Positions 1 to 8,011 of a DNA stretch of 64,000 nucleotides are shown here, piece by piece. The first letter of the stretch is position 1. The number at the start of each line of letters is the position of its first letter. The notes under the pieces are model-generated. The model made no database searches and was not told where the DNA came from. It saw only the letters and a program-made list of their open reading frames with translations. The translations under genes were made by a program, and so were the position numbers. Source of the stretch: UBA1847 sp942492205. Lineage in GTDB: Bacteria > Pseudomonadota > Gammaproteobacteria > Steroidobacterales > Woeseiaceae. The stretch lies in assembly GCA_942492205.1 (NCBI GenBank), contig CALODT010000001.1, positions 1,612,001 to 1,676,000 on the forward strand. Reading direction: 5' to 3'.

Positions 1-309
1 GTCTTCTCATCCGCAGCTAAGAACATTGACAGGAAAAGCGACGCAGAGAGGCATTTTGACAGGTTTGTATATGCGGATGATGGATGTACAGACGAGGTGC
101 TCAAGAAGTTTGACGAATATATACGAGTGCAAGGTCAGGCCTTTTTAGAAGATTTGGATGTTTGGTTTTCTTCTCGGCGTGAGATGAACAGGCCTGAAGA
201 GGTAAGGAAGGAAACCGGTGTTTACGTAGTTCACTACGTTGAAGATGAAGACGATTTGGGCTCGTTACAGCGACTACTGCAAGATAGAGGAGTTGGGACA
301 GACGCATAG
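1..309 (+). CDS. 3' end of a DUF6502-like protein (partial)
   Basis: The frame is open from the first base of the window, so this is the last 102 residues of a gene that starts upstream. The visible part is charged and probably cytoplasmic, with a tail rich in Asp and Glu (TGVYVVHYVEDEDD). An Arg/Glu-rich stretch followed by a G-V-Y-hydrophobic segment and an acidic tail resembles the C-terminus of the DUF6502 family as I remember it. That family is often found next to secreted DUF5666-type proteins, which agrees with the gene 97 bp downstream. Function is unknown and the family call is tentative. Confidence 0.55.
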   Translation, partial: VFSSAAKNIDRKSDAERHFDRFVYADDGCTDEVLKKFDEYIRVQGQAFLEDLDVWFSSRREMNRPEEVRKETGVYVVHYVEDEDDLGSLQRLLQDRGVGTDA

Positions 310-406
310 CCCTTATGTTGTTTGGAAACGTTTTTCGGGCGTATTGGAGATCGTCCGATGAAACGACAAATGTGAGAGTTGGAGTTAGTTTTAGGGAGCG
401 ATAAAA

Positions 407-1574
407 ATGGGCATTGCAAGAAGCGCCAAAGCGGTTACCGCTTTGGGAGCGACGCTGATTGTGGCTACTGCACCCGCTTTTGCGGGGCATGAATCAAGCG
501 GCGTTCAAGGTATTGACGCTAACGGCGTAAGTGGTATTGACGCCAACGGTGTTACCGGTATTGATGCTAACGGCGTAAGCGGTATTGACGCCAACGGCGT
601 AGTTGGTATTGATGCAAATGGCGTGCTGGGTATCGACGGCAACGGCGTTACTGGCATTGATGCAAACGGCGTGTTGGGTATCGACGGCAACGGCGATGCG
701 GCATGAGGCAACGGCGTTACCGGCATTGATGCTAACGGCGTGTTGGGTATCGACGGCAACGGCGTTACCGGCATTGATGCAAACGGCGTGGGTATCGACG
801 GCAACGGCGTTACCGGCATTGGGCGAAACGGCGTGTTGGGTATCGACGGCAACGGCGTTACCGGCATTGATGCGAACGGCGTGCTGGGTATCGACGGCAA
901 CGGCGTTACTGGCATTGATGCAAACGGCGTGTTGCGGTATCGACGGCAACGGCGTTACCGGCATTGACGCAAACGGCGTGTTGGGTATCGACGGCAACGG
1001 CGTTACCGGCATTGACGCAAACGGCGTGTTGGGTATCGACGGCAACGGCGTTACCGGCATTGACGCAAACGGCGTGTTGGGTATCGACGGCAATGCAAAC
1101 GGCGTGTTGGGTATCGACGGCAACGGCGTTACCGGCATTGACGCAAACGGCGTGTTGGGTATTGACGCCAACGGCGTTCTAGCCGGTCCAGTCGATTCCA
1201 TCGACCGAATCAACGGTGTGTTCGAATCCATGGGCCAGATAGTAATGGCCTCGCAGACGATGCTCGCGGGCATGCGCGTAGGCGATTATGTCTCCGTCGC
1301 CGGCTCGGTTGTTTCGCCTGGATGGCTCTACGCAGATGGTGTGTCGGTCTCACCGGATCGTTACGTCCCTGGTGCGACCGAAGTCTTCGTCACAGGTCTG
1401 TTGTCATCAATTGATCGCGAGTTGGGAACGGCACAGATCGGCGGTTTGACCATCGATTACACGGCGAGCCTTGGTAGCGCAGGGGCCCCGGCAGGTGCAG
1501 TCTGGAGTTTCAAAGGAATCAGGCCTGCCGAGCGAGGAGTAATGCTGTCCGATCGCTCAGGCGCAAGCCAATAG
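407..1574 (+). pseudogene. Secreted GID-octapeptide repeat protein, frame interrupted twice
   Basis: Residues 1-26 form a clear signal peptide ending in AFA, preceded by a GGGAG ribosome site. The mature part starts with about 28 copies of an eight-residue unit (GIDANGVx / GIDGNGVx). About 130 C-terminal residues follow, beginning AGPVDSIDRINGV, which look like one or two small beta domains of the DUF5666 type (weak resemblance). The frame from 407 ends at TGA 704-706 inside an in-frame 21-base insertion. Repeats resume in the same frame until an extra base near 935 moves the coding frame by one, and the C-terminal domain is read to the TAA-type stop at 1574. Without these two lesions this would be one secreted or periplasmic protein of roughly 390 residues. 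Either the gene is decaying or variable, or the repeat was mis-sequenced. Function is unknown. Confidence 0.7.
509..1181 (+). repeat. 24-bp tandem repeat array (48-bp higher-order unit)
   Basis: About 28 tandem copies of a 24-base unit encode G-I-D-(A/G)-N-G-V-x. The first five copies vary at the third codon position and in the last residue. From about 628 on the array becomes a nearly perfect 48-base dimer encoding GIDGNGVT-GIDANGVL. Irregular copies include a 21-base insertion carrying TGA (about 694-714), a three-base loss near 788, an altered copy near 819-828, an extra base near 935 and a shortened copy near 1093. Confidence 0.92.
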
Positions 1575-1656
1575 TTCAGTTCGAGAGGATCGCTCCGATT
1601 TCGCTCATCGGGAGTTAAACGCCTGGTACGGCGGTGCCTCATTGCGAACGAAGAAG

Positions 1657-1684
1657 AAGGTCACCTCGGTGGCCTTTTTCTTTG
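1657..1684 (+). terminator. Rho-independent terminator of the GID-repeat gene
   Basis: Eight-pair stem AAGGTCAC / GTGGCCTT (one G-T pair) with a four-base CTCG loop, followed by a T-rich run. It lies about 80 bp after the stop of the repeat protein. Confidence 0.8.
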
Positions 1685-1702
1685 TCTGTGTTTTCGAGGG
1701 AA

Positions 1703-1802
1703 TAAAAAAAGTCGGCGTCCCTGCCGACTTAGATCTCGTATCAACCTGTTAAGGAGATGCGAGGGTTGGAGGAGCCATCCCCGAGCGATTAGGAATGGCT
1801 CG
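1703..1802 (-). ncRNA. Candidate trans-acting small RNA
   Basis: There is no gene in this gap, but the minus strand ends in a strong intrinsic terminator: perfect stem 1709-1716 / 1723-1730 followed on that strand by a run of T. Upstream on the same strand, TAGTAT at 1814-1809 fits a -10 box, placing the start near 1802. The predicted RNA of about 100 nt starts with a 7-bp hairpin (1795-1801 with 1772-1778). It exposes CTCCTCC (1774-1768) and TCTCCTT (1757-1751), which are complementary to Shine-Dalgarno sequences. It is distinct from the terminator of the ppiC-like gene at 1866-1892. No known RNA family was recognised; the RNA is inferred. Confidence 0.5.
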
Positions 1803-1835
1803 AAGGGAATACTAGGTGCGATGCCTGAATCGAGG

Positions 1836-1851
1836 TGTGACGAGTTTCACA
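1836..1851. promoter_or_regulatory. CRP/Vfr/Clp-type binding site
   Basis: TGTGA-CGAGTT-TCACA, both half-sites identical to the CRP consensus. Its centre (1843.5) is 41.5 bases upstream of the start at 1802 predicted from the minus-strand -10 box, the classical class II activator position. This spacing favours control of the small RNA candidate rather than of a protein gene. Confidence 0.65.
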
Positions 1852-1865
1852 AATAGGTTTACCCA

Positions 1866-1892
1866 TAGAAAAAGGGCGCCGTTAGGCGCCCT
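1866..1892 (-). terminator. Terminator of the ppiC-like gene
   Basis: Perfect 8-bp stem (1873-1880 / 1885-1892) with a four-base loop. On the minus strand it is followed by five T. It lies 34 bp after the stop of the gene at 1927-2736. Confidence 0.85.
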
Positions 1893-1926
1893 CAGACAAG
1901 CAAAATAGCAGTATTAAGTTAAGTAG

Positions 1927-2736
1927 CTATCCCTTGTTCAGCGTTGCGCGCAGCTCTTCAAGATAATTCTGAAGCTTCTGCTGTTCGACTCGCTGCTTGA
2001 TAGCGTCGCGCACGCTTTCCAAAGTTGGCGGCGTTGCTTCCCGAGAGTCCTCTCGCAGGATGACATGCCAGCCGAACTGAGTCTGTACCGGGGTCTTGCT
2101 GAATGCCCCATTTTCCATCGCACCTACTGCCTGCGAAAAAGGTGCAACCATCTGGTTAGGTGAGAACCATCCGAGGTCGCCGCCATTGGGTCCTGACGGC
2201 CCGGTCGACTTCGTCTTTGCCAGTTCCGCAAAGTTCGCGCCGCCTTCCAGTTCCTGGACGATGCTATTCGCCTCGCTTTGGGTGGCCACCAGGATATGGC
2301 TCGCTTTAAATTCGAGGGGCGGTGCGACCGAAATCTGCTCTTGGTATGCCGCCTGAATTTCCGCATCAGTTGCCGCGTTTTTTTCCAGAAAGTCCGCGGC
2401 GACTGCCTGCGCGAGAATACCGCGAGTCTGAAGCTCTATCATCGCCTTGTTGCGAGGAGTCTCTGCCAACGTCTTGGCCCTGGGCTGCGTTGTCAGCAAG
2501 TAGATGTCCTTAAGTTCATCCAGAAAGCGCGTGCGTTCGCTGGGCGTAGCCTGTGCCGCGGGCTTCTGAATGCGCGATTCAAGATACATGTTGAATACAT
2601 CCGCGCTTACCTCGACGCCATTTACGGTGTCGACCGTCTGCGCCCAGGTCGGGCCGAACGAAAGTAAGGCGATGAATGCAGTTGCCGCTACCGGCAGTCG
2701 TGTTCCAGGCAACCGGGAACAAAAATCTAGAGTCAT
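1927..2736 (-). CDS. Periplasmic PpiC-type (parvulin) peptidyl-prolyl isomerase
   Basis: A chaperone-isomerase of about 269 residues that should help fold outer-membrane or periplasmic proteins. The start chosen (ATG at 2736) follows AAGGA by seven bases and gives a signal peptide ending in TWAQ; a longer frame extends upstream but has no reason to be used. After an alpha-helical SurA_N-like part comes the parvulin domain (about residues 140-235) with the hallmarks FKASHILV, GGDLGWF and FGWHVI. It is the last gene of the yciB-yciI-bolA-ppiC run, an order also seen in other gammaproteobacteria, and has its own terminator. The exact orthologue (PrsA-like or SurA-like) is unclear. Confidence 0.88.
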   Translation of the reverse strand: MTLDFCSRLPGTRLPVAATAFIALLSFGPTWAQTVDTVNGVEVSADVFNMYLESRIQKPAAQATPSERTRFLDELKDIYLLTTQPRAKTLAETPRNKAMIELQTRGILAQAVAADFLEKNAATDAEIQAAYQEQISVAPPLEFKASHILVATQSEANSIVQELEGGANFAELAKTKSTGPSGPNGGDLGWFSPNQMVAPFSQAVGAMENGAFSKTPVQTQFGWHVILREDSREATPPTLESVRDAIKQRVEQQKLQNYLEELRATLNKG

Positions 2737-2828
2737 GGTGAAGTCCTTTTTGCGATGTAGCCGGATAATAAACGATAAGACGTCGCGGGCGCGAGAAAGG
2801 TCCCACGAATTTGCAGATTTAGAGAAGC

Positions 2829-3101
2829 TCATACCTCGTCGGTGGTCTTTGCCGTAATGCGCAAGGCATGAATTTCTGAGTGCATCATTTCGTCCAGCGC
2901 ATCGTAGACCATTCGATGTCGTTGCAGCGGCCGTTTTCCGGCAAATGCATCAGATACGATCCTGACGTCGAAATGGCCGCCACCGGATTTCGCGCCCTCG
3001 TGGCCGGCGTGCAAGTGGCTTTGATCCTTGATCTGCAGCTCGCACGGCGAAAAGACACGTTTCAGTTGTGCCTCGATCGATCTTACGCGCGCAGCTGTCA
3101 T
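2829..3101 (-). CDS. bolA: BolA-family protein
   Basis: A 90-residue protein with the BolA fold. These small proteins bind monothiol glutaredoxins and [2Fe-2S] clusters and influence cell shape and stress responses. Visible family features are the segment HFDVRIVSDAFAGKRPLQRHR with its conserved His residues, followed by a helix ending in IHALRI. The ATG overlaps the stop of yciI by four bases (ATGA), so the two are translationally coupled. The next gene, ppiC, starts 92 bp downstream. Confident family assignment; the precise subfamily (BolA or IbaG) is not decided. Confidence 0.88.
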   Translation of the reverse strand: MTAARVRSIEAQLKRVFSPCELQIKDQSHLHAGHEGAKSGGGHFDVRIVSDAFAGKRPLQRHRMVYDALDEMMHSEIHALRITAKTTDEV

Positions 3102-3397
3102 GGCAATACTCGATTGAATGGTTTGACTGTCACTTTCCTGTAAACGCCGGCAAGCACGTAAGGGTCCGAATCCGCCCAGTCTCTGGCTTCTTCCAGTGAA
3201 GGGAAGTCCACTATGATGAGGCTACCGGTGAAGCCTGCTGGCCCGGGGTCCGGCGAATCCACGGCTGGGTGAGGCCCCGCAATTAACAGGCGCCCCTCAT
3301 CGCGAAGAGACGCAAGTCTTGCCAGGTGGTCGGCGCGCGCACTCTTTCGTTTGCCGAGCGAGTCCTCGTGGTCCTCGCTGATGATTGCGTACCACAT
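3098..3397 (-). CDS. yciI: YciI-family protein
   Basis: A 99-residue protein of the YciI/ferredoxin-like barrel family. The typical pattern is a start MWYAIISED, a central HLARLASLRDEGRLLIAGP and a C-terminal DPYVLAGVYRKVTVKPF. The family resembles dehydrochlorinases, but the physiological reaction is unknown. The ATG used here comes directly after the stop of yciB (TAGTATG); an upstream in-frame codon would only add residues overlapping yciB. It overlaps bolA by four bases. Confidence 0.88.
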   Translation of the reverse strand: MWYAIISEDHEDSLGKRKSARADHLARLASLRDEGRLLIAGPHPAVDSPDPGPAGFTGSLIIVDFPSLEEARDWADSDPYVLAGVYRKVTVKPFNRVLP

Positions 3398-3398
3398 A

Positions 3399-3968
3399 CT
3401 ACGGTTCCGTATCGTCGACGTTGGTGTCGCCGCCAATCAGGCTCGCTAGCCAGAATGTCTGAACCAGCATGAACACAAACGTCAAGGCCATCAGGCCGAA
3501 TACCTTGAACTCCACCCAGGTTTCCTGGGAGAAGTTATAAGCGACGTAGATATTCAGTATGCCGGCGCCGATGAAGAACAGTACCCAGACCAGGTTGAGC
3601 TTGCTCCACTGCGACTCCGTGACCTTTTCAAGCGGTATCCCTTCGACGAGTCCGAAGAATCGCTGCACGAGCGGTTTGTCACCAATCCAGAAGCTGCCGA
3701 GAAACGCTATAGCCACTACCCAGTAGAAGACCGTCGGTTTCCAGTAGAGGAACAAGGGATTCCTGAAGTAGAGAGTCAGTGCTCCTGCAACCAGGAGGAA
3801 GACAGTCGACCAGAAGTACATCTTGTCAAAGGTCTGCGTGCGCATGTATTTCACCAGCAGTCCGACGGGCATGGCGATCATCAGCACAATCAGGGCGAAA
3901 TAGATGTCCTTGTAAAAAAAAGCGCCAAGAAACAAGATCAGTGGCAGAAATTCGAACAACAGGTGCAT
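3399..3968 (-). CDS. yciB: Inner-membrane septation protein A family (YciB)
   Basis: An integral membrane protein of about 189 residues with five or six hydrophobic helices and the typical motif series beginning MHLLFEFLPLILFLGAFFYK. It is linked to cell-envelope synthesis and septation in the family literature. The annotated start is the family start; a longer frame reaches 4088 but runs across the divergent promoter region. A weak AGGA lies 14 bases upstream. It is the first gene of a minus-strand operon with yciI, bolA and ppiC, divergent from yciO. Confidence 0.9.
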   Translation of the reverse strand: MHLLFEFLPLILFLGAFFYKDIYFALIVLMIAMPVGLLVKYMRTQTFDKMYFWSTVFLLVAGALTLYFRNPLFLYWKPTVFYWVVAIAFLGSFWIGDKPLVQRFFGLVEGIPLEKVTESQWSKLNLVWVLFFIGAGILNIYVAYNFSQETWVEFKVFGLMALTFVFMLVQTFWLASLIGGDTNVDDTEP

Positions 3969-4081
3969 TGTGCGGCCGGGTCCTGGCGGGAGAAGGGGGG
4001 CGAATAGTAGCGTAAATCGCCGCGTTGATTCCATCGCAAAAATGGCTAGGCGTGCCGCTTCCGCTCCCCTACAATCCGCGC

Positions 4082-4702
4082 GTGGCAAAACTCATAGAAA
4101 TTCATCCCACGGATCCGCAGCCGCGCCGTGTCAAGGAGGTCGTTGAGATCATCCGCAGTGGCGGTCTGATCGCTTACCCGACCGACTCCAGCTATGCGTT
4201 TGGCTGCCACATCGGGGACAAAAAGGCGATCGACCGCATACATCGTATCCGTCGCACCGACAAGAAGCACAACTTCACGCTGGTCTGTGCGGACCTGACA
4301 GAAATCAGTGTCTACGCCAGGGTCGATAATTGGGCTTACCGCATGATCAAGTCCATGACGCCTGGTCCTTACACGTTTATCTTGCAGGCTACCCGCGAGG
4401 TGCCGAAACGCCTGCAAAATCCGAAGCGACGAACCATAGGATTACGAGTGCCGGATCATGTGCTGGTGCATGCGATCCTGGAGGAACTCGGCGAGCCGAT
4501 CATGAGCTCGACACTGTTGTTGCCCGGAGACGCCCTGCCGCTGACGGATCCGCTTGAAATCGAAGAACGCATCGGACACCAGATTGAAGCCGTCATCAGC
4601 TGCGGCCCGGCCGGCATAGAGCCGACAAGCGTATTGGACCTTTCCAAGGATTCGGTGGAAATCTTGCGAGTCGGCAAGGGCGACGTGAGTCAGTTCGCCT
4701 GA
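4082..4702 (+). CDS. yciO: YciO/YrdC-family threonylcarbamoyl-AMP synthase-like protein
   Basis: About 206 residues of the SUA5/YciO/YrdC fold, which binds ATP and makes or handles threonylcarbamoyl-AMP for the tRNA t6A modification. Characteristic segments are GGLIAYPTDSSYAFGC, HNFTLVCADLTE and RTIGLRVPDH. The sequence matches YciO more closely than TsaC, and YciO proteins have little of the TsaC activity. The GTG at 4082 aligns with the usual N-terminus (AKLIEIHPTDPQPRR); an ATG at 4025 would add 19 residues not seen in the family. It heads the yciO-scpA-scpB-rluB cluster. Confidence 0.88.
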   Translation: MAKLIEIHPTDPQPRRVKEVVEIIRSGGLIAYPTDSSYAFGCHIGDKKAIDRIHRIRRTDKKHNFTLVCADLTEISVYARVDNWAYRMIKSMTPGPYTFILQATREVPKRLQNPKRRTIGLRVPDHVLVHAILEELGEPIMSSTLLLPGDALPLTDPLEIEERIGHQIEAVISCGPAGIEPTSVLDLSKDSVEILRVGKGDVSQFA

Positions 4703-4748
4703 CCCTCAGGTTATGCGATAGAATGTTGCAACCGACGCTGGAAACCGT

Positions 4749-5660
4749 ATGAAGCCCGAATTAAGAGTCCTGACCCCTGAAGATGCGCCCAAGCCTGCTC
4801 AGGACGAAAAGCAGTCGCCTGCCCAGGCTGAGATGCCGTTCGCGGTCGTCGACGGCGAGCCGGTAACGACGCTACCGCAAGACCTCTATATACCGCCGTA
4901 CGCTCTGCAGGTGTTCCTGGAGGCGTTCGAGGGGCCCCTCGACCTGCTGTTGTACCTGATTCGTCGGCAGAACATCGATATCCTCAACATCCCGATCGCC
5001 GAGATCACCAAGCAGTATGTCCAGTACATCGAGCTCATGCATGAGATGCAGCTGGAGCTGGCTGGCGAGTACCTGCTGATGGCAGCAATGCTGGCGGAAA
5101 TCAAATCGCGCATGCTGTTGCCGCGGCCTGAAGTCGAAACCGAAGAGGAAGAGGACCCCCGTGCCGAGCTGGTGCGTCGGCTGCAGGAATACGAGCGCTA
5201 CAAGAAAGCGGCGGAGGACATCGGTGATCTGCCTCGACTCGAACGCGACGTCTTTATTGCCACGGCAGATGCGCCGGAGCGGAAGGTCGTCACGAAGCTC
5301 CCGGACGTAACCCTGAAGGAGCTGCTGCTCGCGTTTCACGATGTGTTGAAGCGAGCCGAGATGTTCTCGAACCTGCACTTGCAACGCGAACCGTTGTCGG
5401 TGCGCCAGCGCATGAGCGAAATCCTGACGCGTATCAAGGCCAATAGTTTTACCGGATTCTCCGAGCTGTTCGATGCGGAAGAGGGTCGTATGGGTGTTGC
5501 AGTGACCTTTATTGCGATCCTCGAGCTGCTTCGTGAGTCAGTCATTGAGGTGGTGCAATCCGGCGAGTACGCGCCGCTGCATGTCCGCGCCGCCTCGGCG
5601 GTCAGGCTGGTTGAAAATGCCGAACAGGGCGCGATTGCTCAGAACGATGAGTTTGGTTGA
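4749..5660 (+). CDS. scpA: Segregation and condensation protein A
   Basis: The kleisin subunit of the Smc-ScpAB condensin, 303 residues. The N-terminal 45 residues are a variable, acidic and proline-rich extension. The conserved kleisin start follows (VFLEAFEGPLDLLLYLIRR, about residue 55), then the helical ILNIPIAEITKQY, and a C-terminal winged helix (residues about 210-285) that would contact the SMC head. It lies 14 bp upstream of scpB, as expected for partners. The SMC gene is not in the window. Confidence 0.95.
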   Translation: MKPELRVLTPEDAPKPAQDEKQSPAQAEMPFAVVDGEPVTTLPQDLYIPPYALQVFLEAFEGPLDLLLYLIRRQNIDILNIPIAEITKQYVQYIELMHEMQLELAGEYLLMAAMLAEIKSRMLLPRPEVETEEEEDPRAELVRRLQEYERYKKAAEDIGDLPRLERDVFIATADAPERKVVTKLPDVTLKELLLAFHDVLKRAEMFSNLHLQREPLSVRQRMSEILTRIKANSFTGFSELFDAEEGRMGVAVTFIAILELLRESVIEVVQSGEYAPLHVRAASAVRLVENAEQGAIAQNDEFG

Positions 5661-5674
5661 AAAGACACGTTTGA

Positions 5675-6454
5675 ATGGACGCGACTGAAATAAAATATTT
5701 TGTTGAGGCGGCACTGCTTGCGGCAGGGCGCCCGCTGAACATTGACCAGCTGAAAGGGCTTTTCGACGGGCGCACGGCGCCTGAGAAGTCGGAAATACGC
5801 GCCGCGATCGCTACGCTGAACGAGGACTACGAGGATCGCGGTATCGTTGTGTCAGAAGTGGCCTCGGGTTTCCGGATGCAGATCAAAGGACCGATGTCCG
5901 AGAGGCTGCACAAGCTCTGGGAGGAACGGCCGCCGCGGTACTCGAGGGCGTTGTTCGAAACGCTGGCGCTGATTGCCTATCGCCAGCCGATTACCCGCGG
6001 AGAGATCGAGGAGGTGCGCGGCGTTGCGGTCAGTTCGAATATTGTCCGACAGCTCCTCGAACGAGACTGGGTTCGTGTTGTCGGGCATCGCGACGTGCCC
6101 GGTCGACCGGCGATGTTTGGTACTACCAAGGTCTTTCTCGATTACTTCAGCCTCAAGAAGCTGGATGATCTTCCGCCGCTGGCTGATCTGTCTGACTGGG
6201 AGAGCCTGAGAGTGCAGCTGAATCTCCCGGAAGTTGAGGAGCCGTCGGAAAGCGACGAAGACGGCCTGATACAAGAGGCGATTGAGGAAGCGCGGGAGGA
6301 GGGCTCGCCAGAGCCGCTTGAGTCCGGACCAACTGAGGAAAAAACACCGGCTGCGGCCAATGATCTCCCCGTGTTGTTCCCGGAGGGTCACGCTGAGCGA
6401 GAAGAAGAGATCGATGAGCTGGTAGTGTCAGAGTGGCCGGACCCGGTTGGCTGA
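5675..6454 (+). CDS. scpB: Segregation and condensation protein B
   Basis: The winged-helix partner of ScpA in the condensin complex, 259 residues. Conserved features include the segment RALFETLALIAYRQPITRGE and the V-x-G-H-R-x-x-P-G-R-P motif. The last 80 or so residues are a long acidic tail rich in Glu, Asp and Ser, which is variable in the family. The end overlaps rluB by eight bases. The whole cluster is likely one transcript from upstream of yciO or scpA. Confidence 0.93.
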   Translation: MDATEIKYFVEAALLAAGRPLNIDQLKGLFDGRTAPEKSEIRAAIATLNEDYEDRGIVVSEVASGFRMQIKGPMSERLHKLWEERPPRYSRALFETLALIAYRQPITRGEIEEVRGVAVSSNIVRQLLERDWVRVVGHRDVPGRPAMFGTTKVFLDYFSLKKLDDLPPLADLSDWESLRVQLNLPEVEEPSESDEDGLIQEAIEEAREEGSPEPLESGPTEEKTPAAANDLPVLFPEGHAEREEEIDELVVSEWPDPVG

Positions 6455-7232
6455 TCGTATTCAGAAAGTGCTTGCCGCCGCAGGCCATGGCTCGCGCCGA
6501 AAGGTTGAAATGTGGATCAGGGAAGGGCGCCTGAGAGTCAATGGTCTTGAGGCGGAGCTGGGCCAGCCGATCGAGGGTACGGAGAAGATCACCCTGGACG
6601 GTCGGCCGTTGTCGCTGAAAAATGTTGCCCAGGCCCACCGCCACATTCTCTACAACAAGCCCGGTGATGAGGTCACGAGCCGCGAAGACCCGGAGGGCAG
6701 GAAACTCGTTTTTGATGCCTTGCCGCGGCTCAAAGGTGCCCGATGGGTGGCGGTGGGGCGATTGGATCTCGCGACGACCGGCTTGCTCCTTTTCACGACC
6801 GATGGCGCCCTTGCCAATGCGCTGATGCATCCCTCGTCACAGGTAGTTCGCAAGTATGCTGTGCGGGTGCACGGCGACCCCACCCGAGCAGAGATCGAGA
6901 TGCTGAAAGAAGGCGTCGAGCTGGACGACGGACCGGCGCGCTTCGATTCGATTGAGTATGCCGGCGGCGACGGCGCGAACCGCTGGTTCGACGTAACACT
7001 AAAGGAAGGCCGCAATCGAGAAGTGCGGCGGCTGTGGGAGGCTATTGGGTACAAGGTGAGCCGCCTTATCCGCACGGCCTACGGTCCGGTCGCTTTGCCA
7101 AGGAAGGTGCCGCGCGGTCGATATGAAGCCTTGACGCCGGCCCAGGTTAGAGGCCTTTACCATGCGGCGGGTCTCCAGCCTCCTGCGCCTTCCGAACCCA
7201 GACGAAGGGCCTCAAAACGGCATAAAAAATAA
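6447..7232 (+). CDS. rluB: 23S rRNA pseudouridine synthase RluB type (TTG start)
   Basis: A pseudouridine synthase of the RsuA/RluB/E/F group, expected to modify U2605 of 23S rRNA. An S4 domain (residues 1-60) is followed by the catalytic domain with VGRLDLATTGLLLFTTDG, which contains the active-site Asp. A basic tail (PRRRASKRHKK) probably binds RNA. The only possible start after the in-frame stop at 6423 is TTG at 6447, inside the end of scpB; this gives ADRIQKVLAAAG, the usual N-terminus. Low-efficiency initiation coupled to scpB translation is therefore likely. Confidence 0.92.
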   Translation: MADRIQKVLAAAGHGSRRKVEMWIREGRLRVNGLEAELGQPIEGTEKITLDGRPLSLKNVAQAHRHILYNKPGDEVTSREDPEGRKLVFDALPRLKGARWVAVGRLDLATTGLLLFTTDGALANALMHPSSQVVRKYAVRVHGDPTRAEIEMLKEGVELDDGPARFDSIEYAGGDGANRWFDVTLKEGRNREVRRLWEAIGYKVSRLIRTAYGPVALPRKVPRGRYEALTPAQVRGLYHAAGLQPPAPSEPRRRASKRHKK

Positions 7233-7262
7233 TTAGTTATACCCGGTATTTAAGGTAAACAA

Positions 7263-8009
7263 TTACTGTGCGTCAAAGCTTTCGCCGGTCACGCCCTGGC
7301 TATCAGGTCCCAGCAGGTAGACATAGGGCGCCAGGATCTCTTCAGGCGTCTTGAGCTTGTCGCGGTCTTCGGCAGGGTACGCCGCAAGCCGCATATCCGT
7401 TCTCGTAGCCCCCGGGTTGATACAGTTGGAACGCAGCTTGCCCTGGCGGTGCTCATCGGCGAGCACCTGCGACAGGCCTTCGGTCGCAAACTTGGAGACC
7501 GCGTATGCGCCCCAGAAAGCCTTGCCGGTGCGGCCTACACCGCTGCTGGTGAAGATGACCGAGGGGTCATCCGACGCGTGCAGCATCGGCAGCAGGACCT
7601 GTGTCATCGCGAAAGCCGAGGTCACGTTGACGTGCATAACCCTTTGCCACATAACCGCGTCGTATTGCTCTATCGAGAATCGTTCGCCGAGAATACTGGC
7701 GTTTAACACGAGGCCGTCGAGCCGTCCGAATTCCTGCTCGACGCTGTTCGCCAGCGACAGGTAGGATTCGCTGTTGGCCGAGGCGAGATCCAGCACGGCG
7801 ATGGACGGGCGGGGCGCGCCGTCGACGGCCGAGACCTCGTCATATACCTGCTCGAGCTTCTTCACATTGCGGCCATGCAGTATCACCTGGGCGCCAAGTC
7901 TCGAGACGTGCAGGGCGAGCGCCTTGCCGATGCCATCGCTCGCGCCTGTAATCAGGATGATACGGTCTCGCAGGAGATCGTCGGAATACTGGTAGTTTCG
8001 CGGATCCAT
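7263..8009 (-). CDS. yciK: Short-chain dehydrogenase/reductase (YciK type)
   Basis: A 248-residue SDR of the classical type. The Rossmann motif ITGASDGIGKALA is near residue 20, and the catalytic Tyr and Lys are in YAVSK (about residues 165-169) preceded by SSGVG. It belongs to the YciK family, whose substrate is unknown. It is the last gene of mtaD-ubiG-mupP-rmuC-yciK, starting two bases after the rmuC stop. It faces rluB convergently with only 30 bp between stops and no clear terminator hairpin. Confidence 0.88.
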   Translation of the reverse strand: MDPRNYQYSDDLLRDRIILITGASDGIGKALALHVSRLGAQVILHGRNVKKLEQVYDEVSAVDGAPRPSIAVLDLASANSESYLSLANSVEQEFGRLDGLVLNASILGERFSIEQYDAVMWQRVMHVNVTSAFAMTQVLLPMLHASDDPSVIFTSSGVGRTGKAFWGAYAVSKFATEGLSQVLADEHRQGKLRSNCINPGATRTDMRLAAYPAEDRDKLKTPEEILAPYVYLLGPDSQGVTGESFDAQ

Positions 8010-8011
8010 GG

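Noticed and set aside
494..1273. Long minus-strand frame of Pro/Ser-rich repeats opposite the GID repeats
   Set aside because: It is the reverse complement of the 24-base repeat, lacks a signal or ribosome site, and mirrors the plus-strand repeats, whose signal peptide and conserved C-terminus show the true strand.
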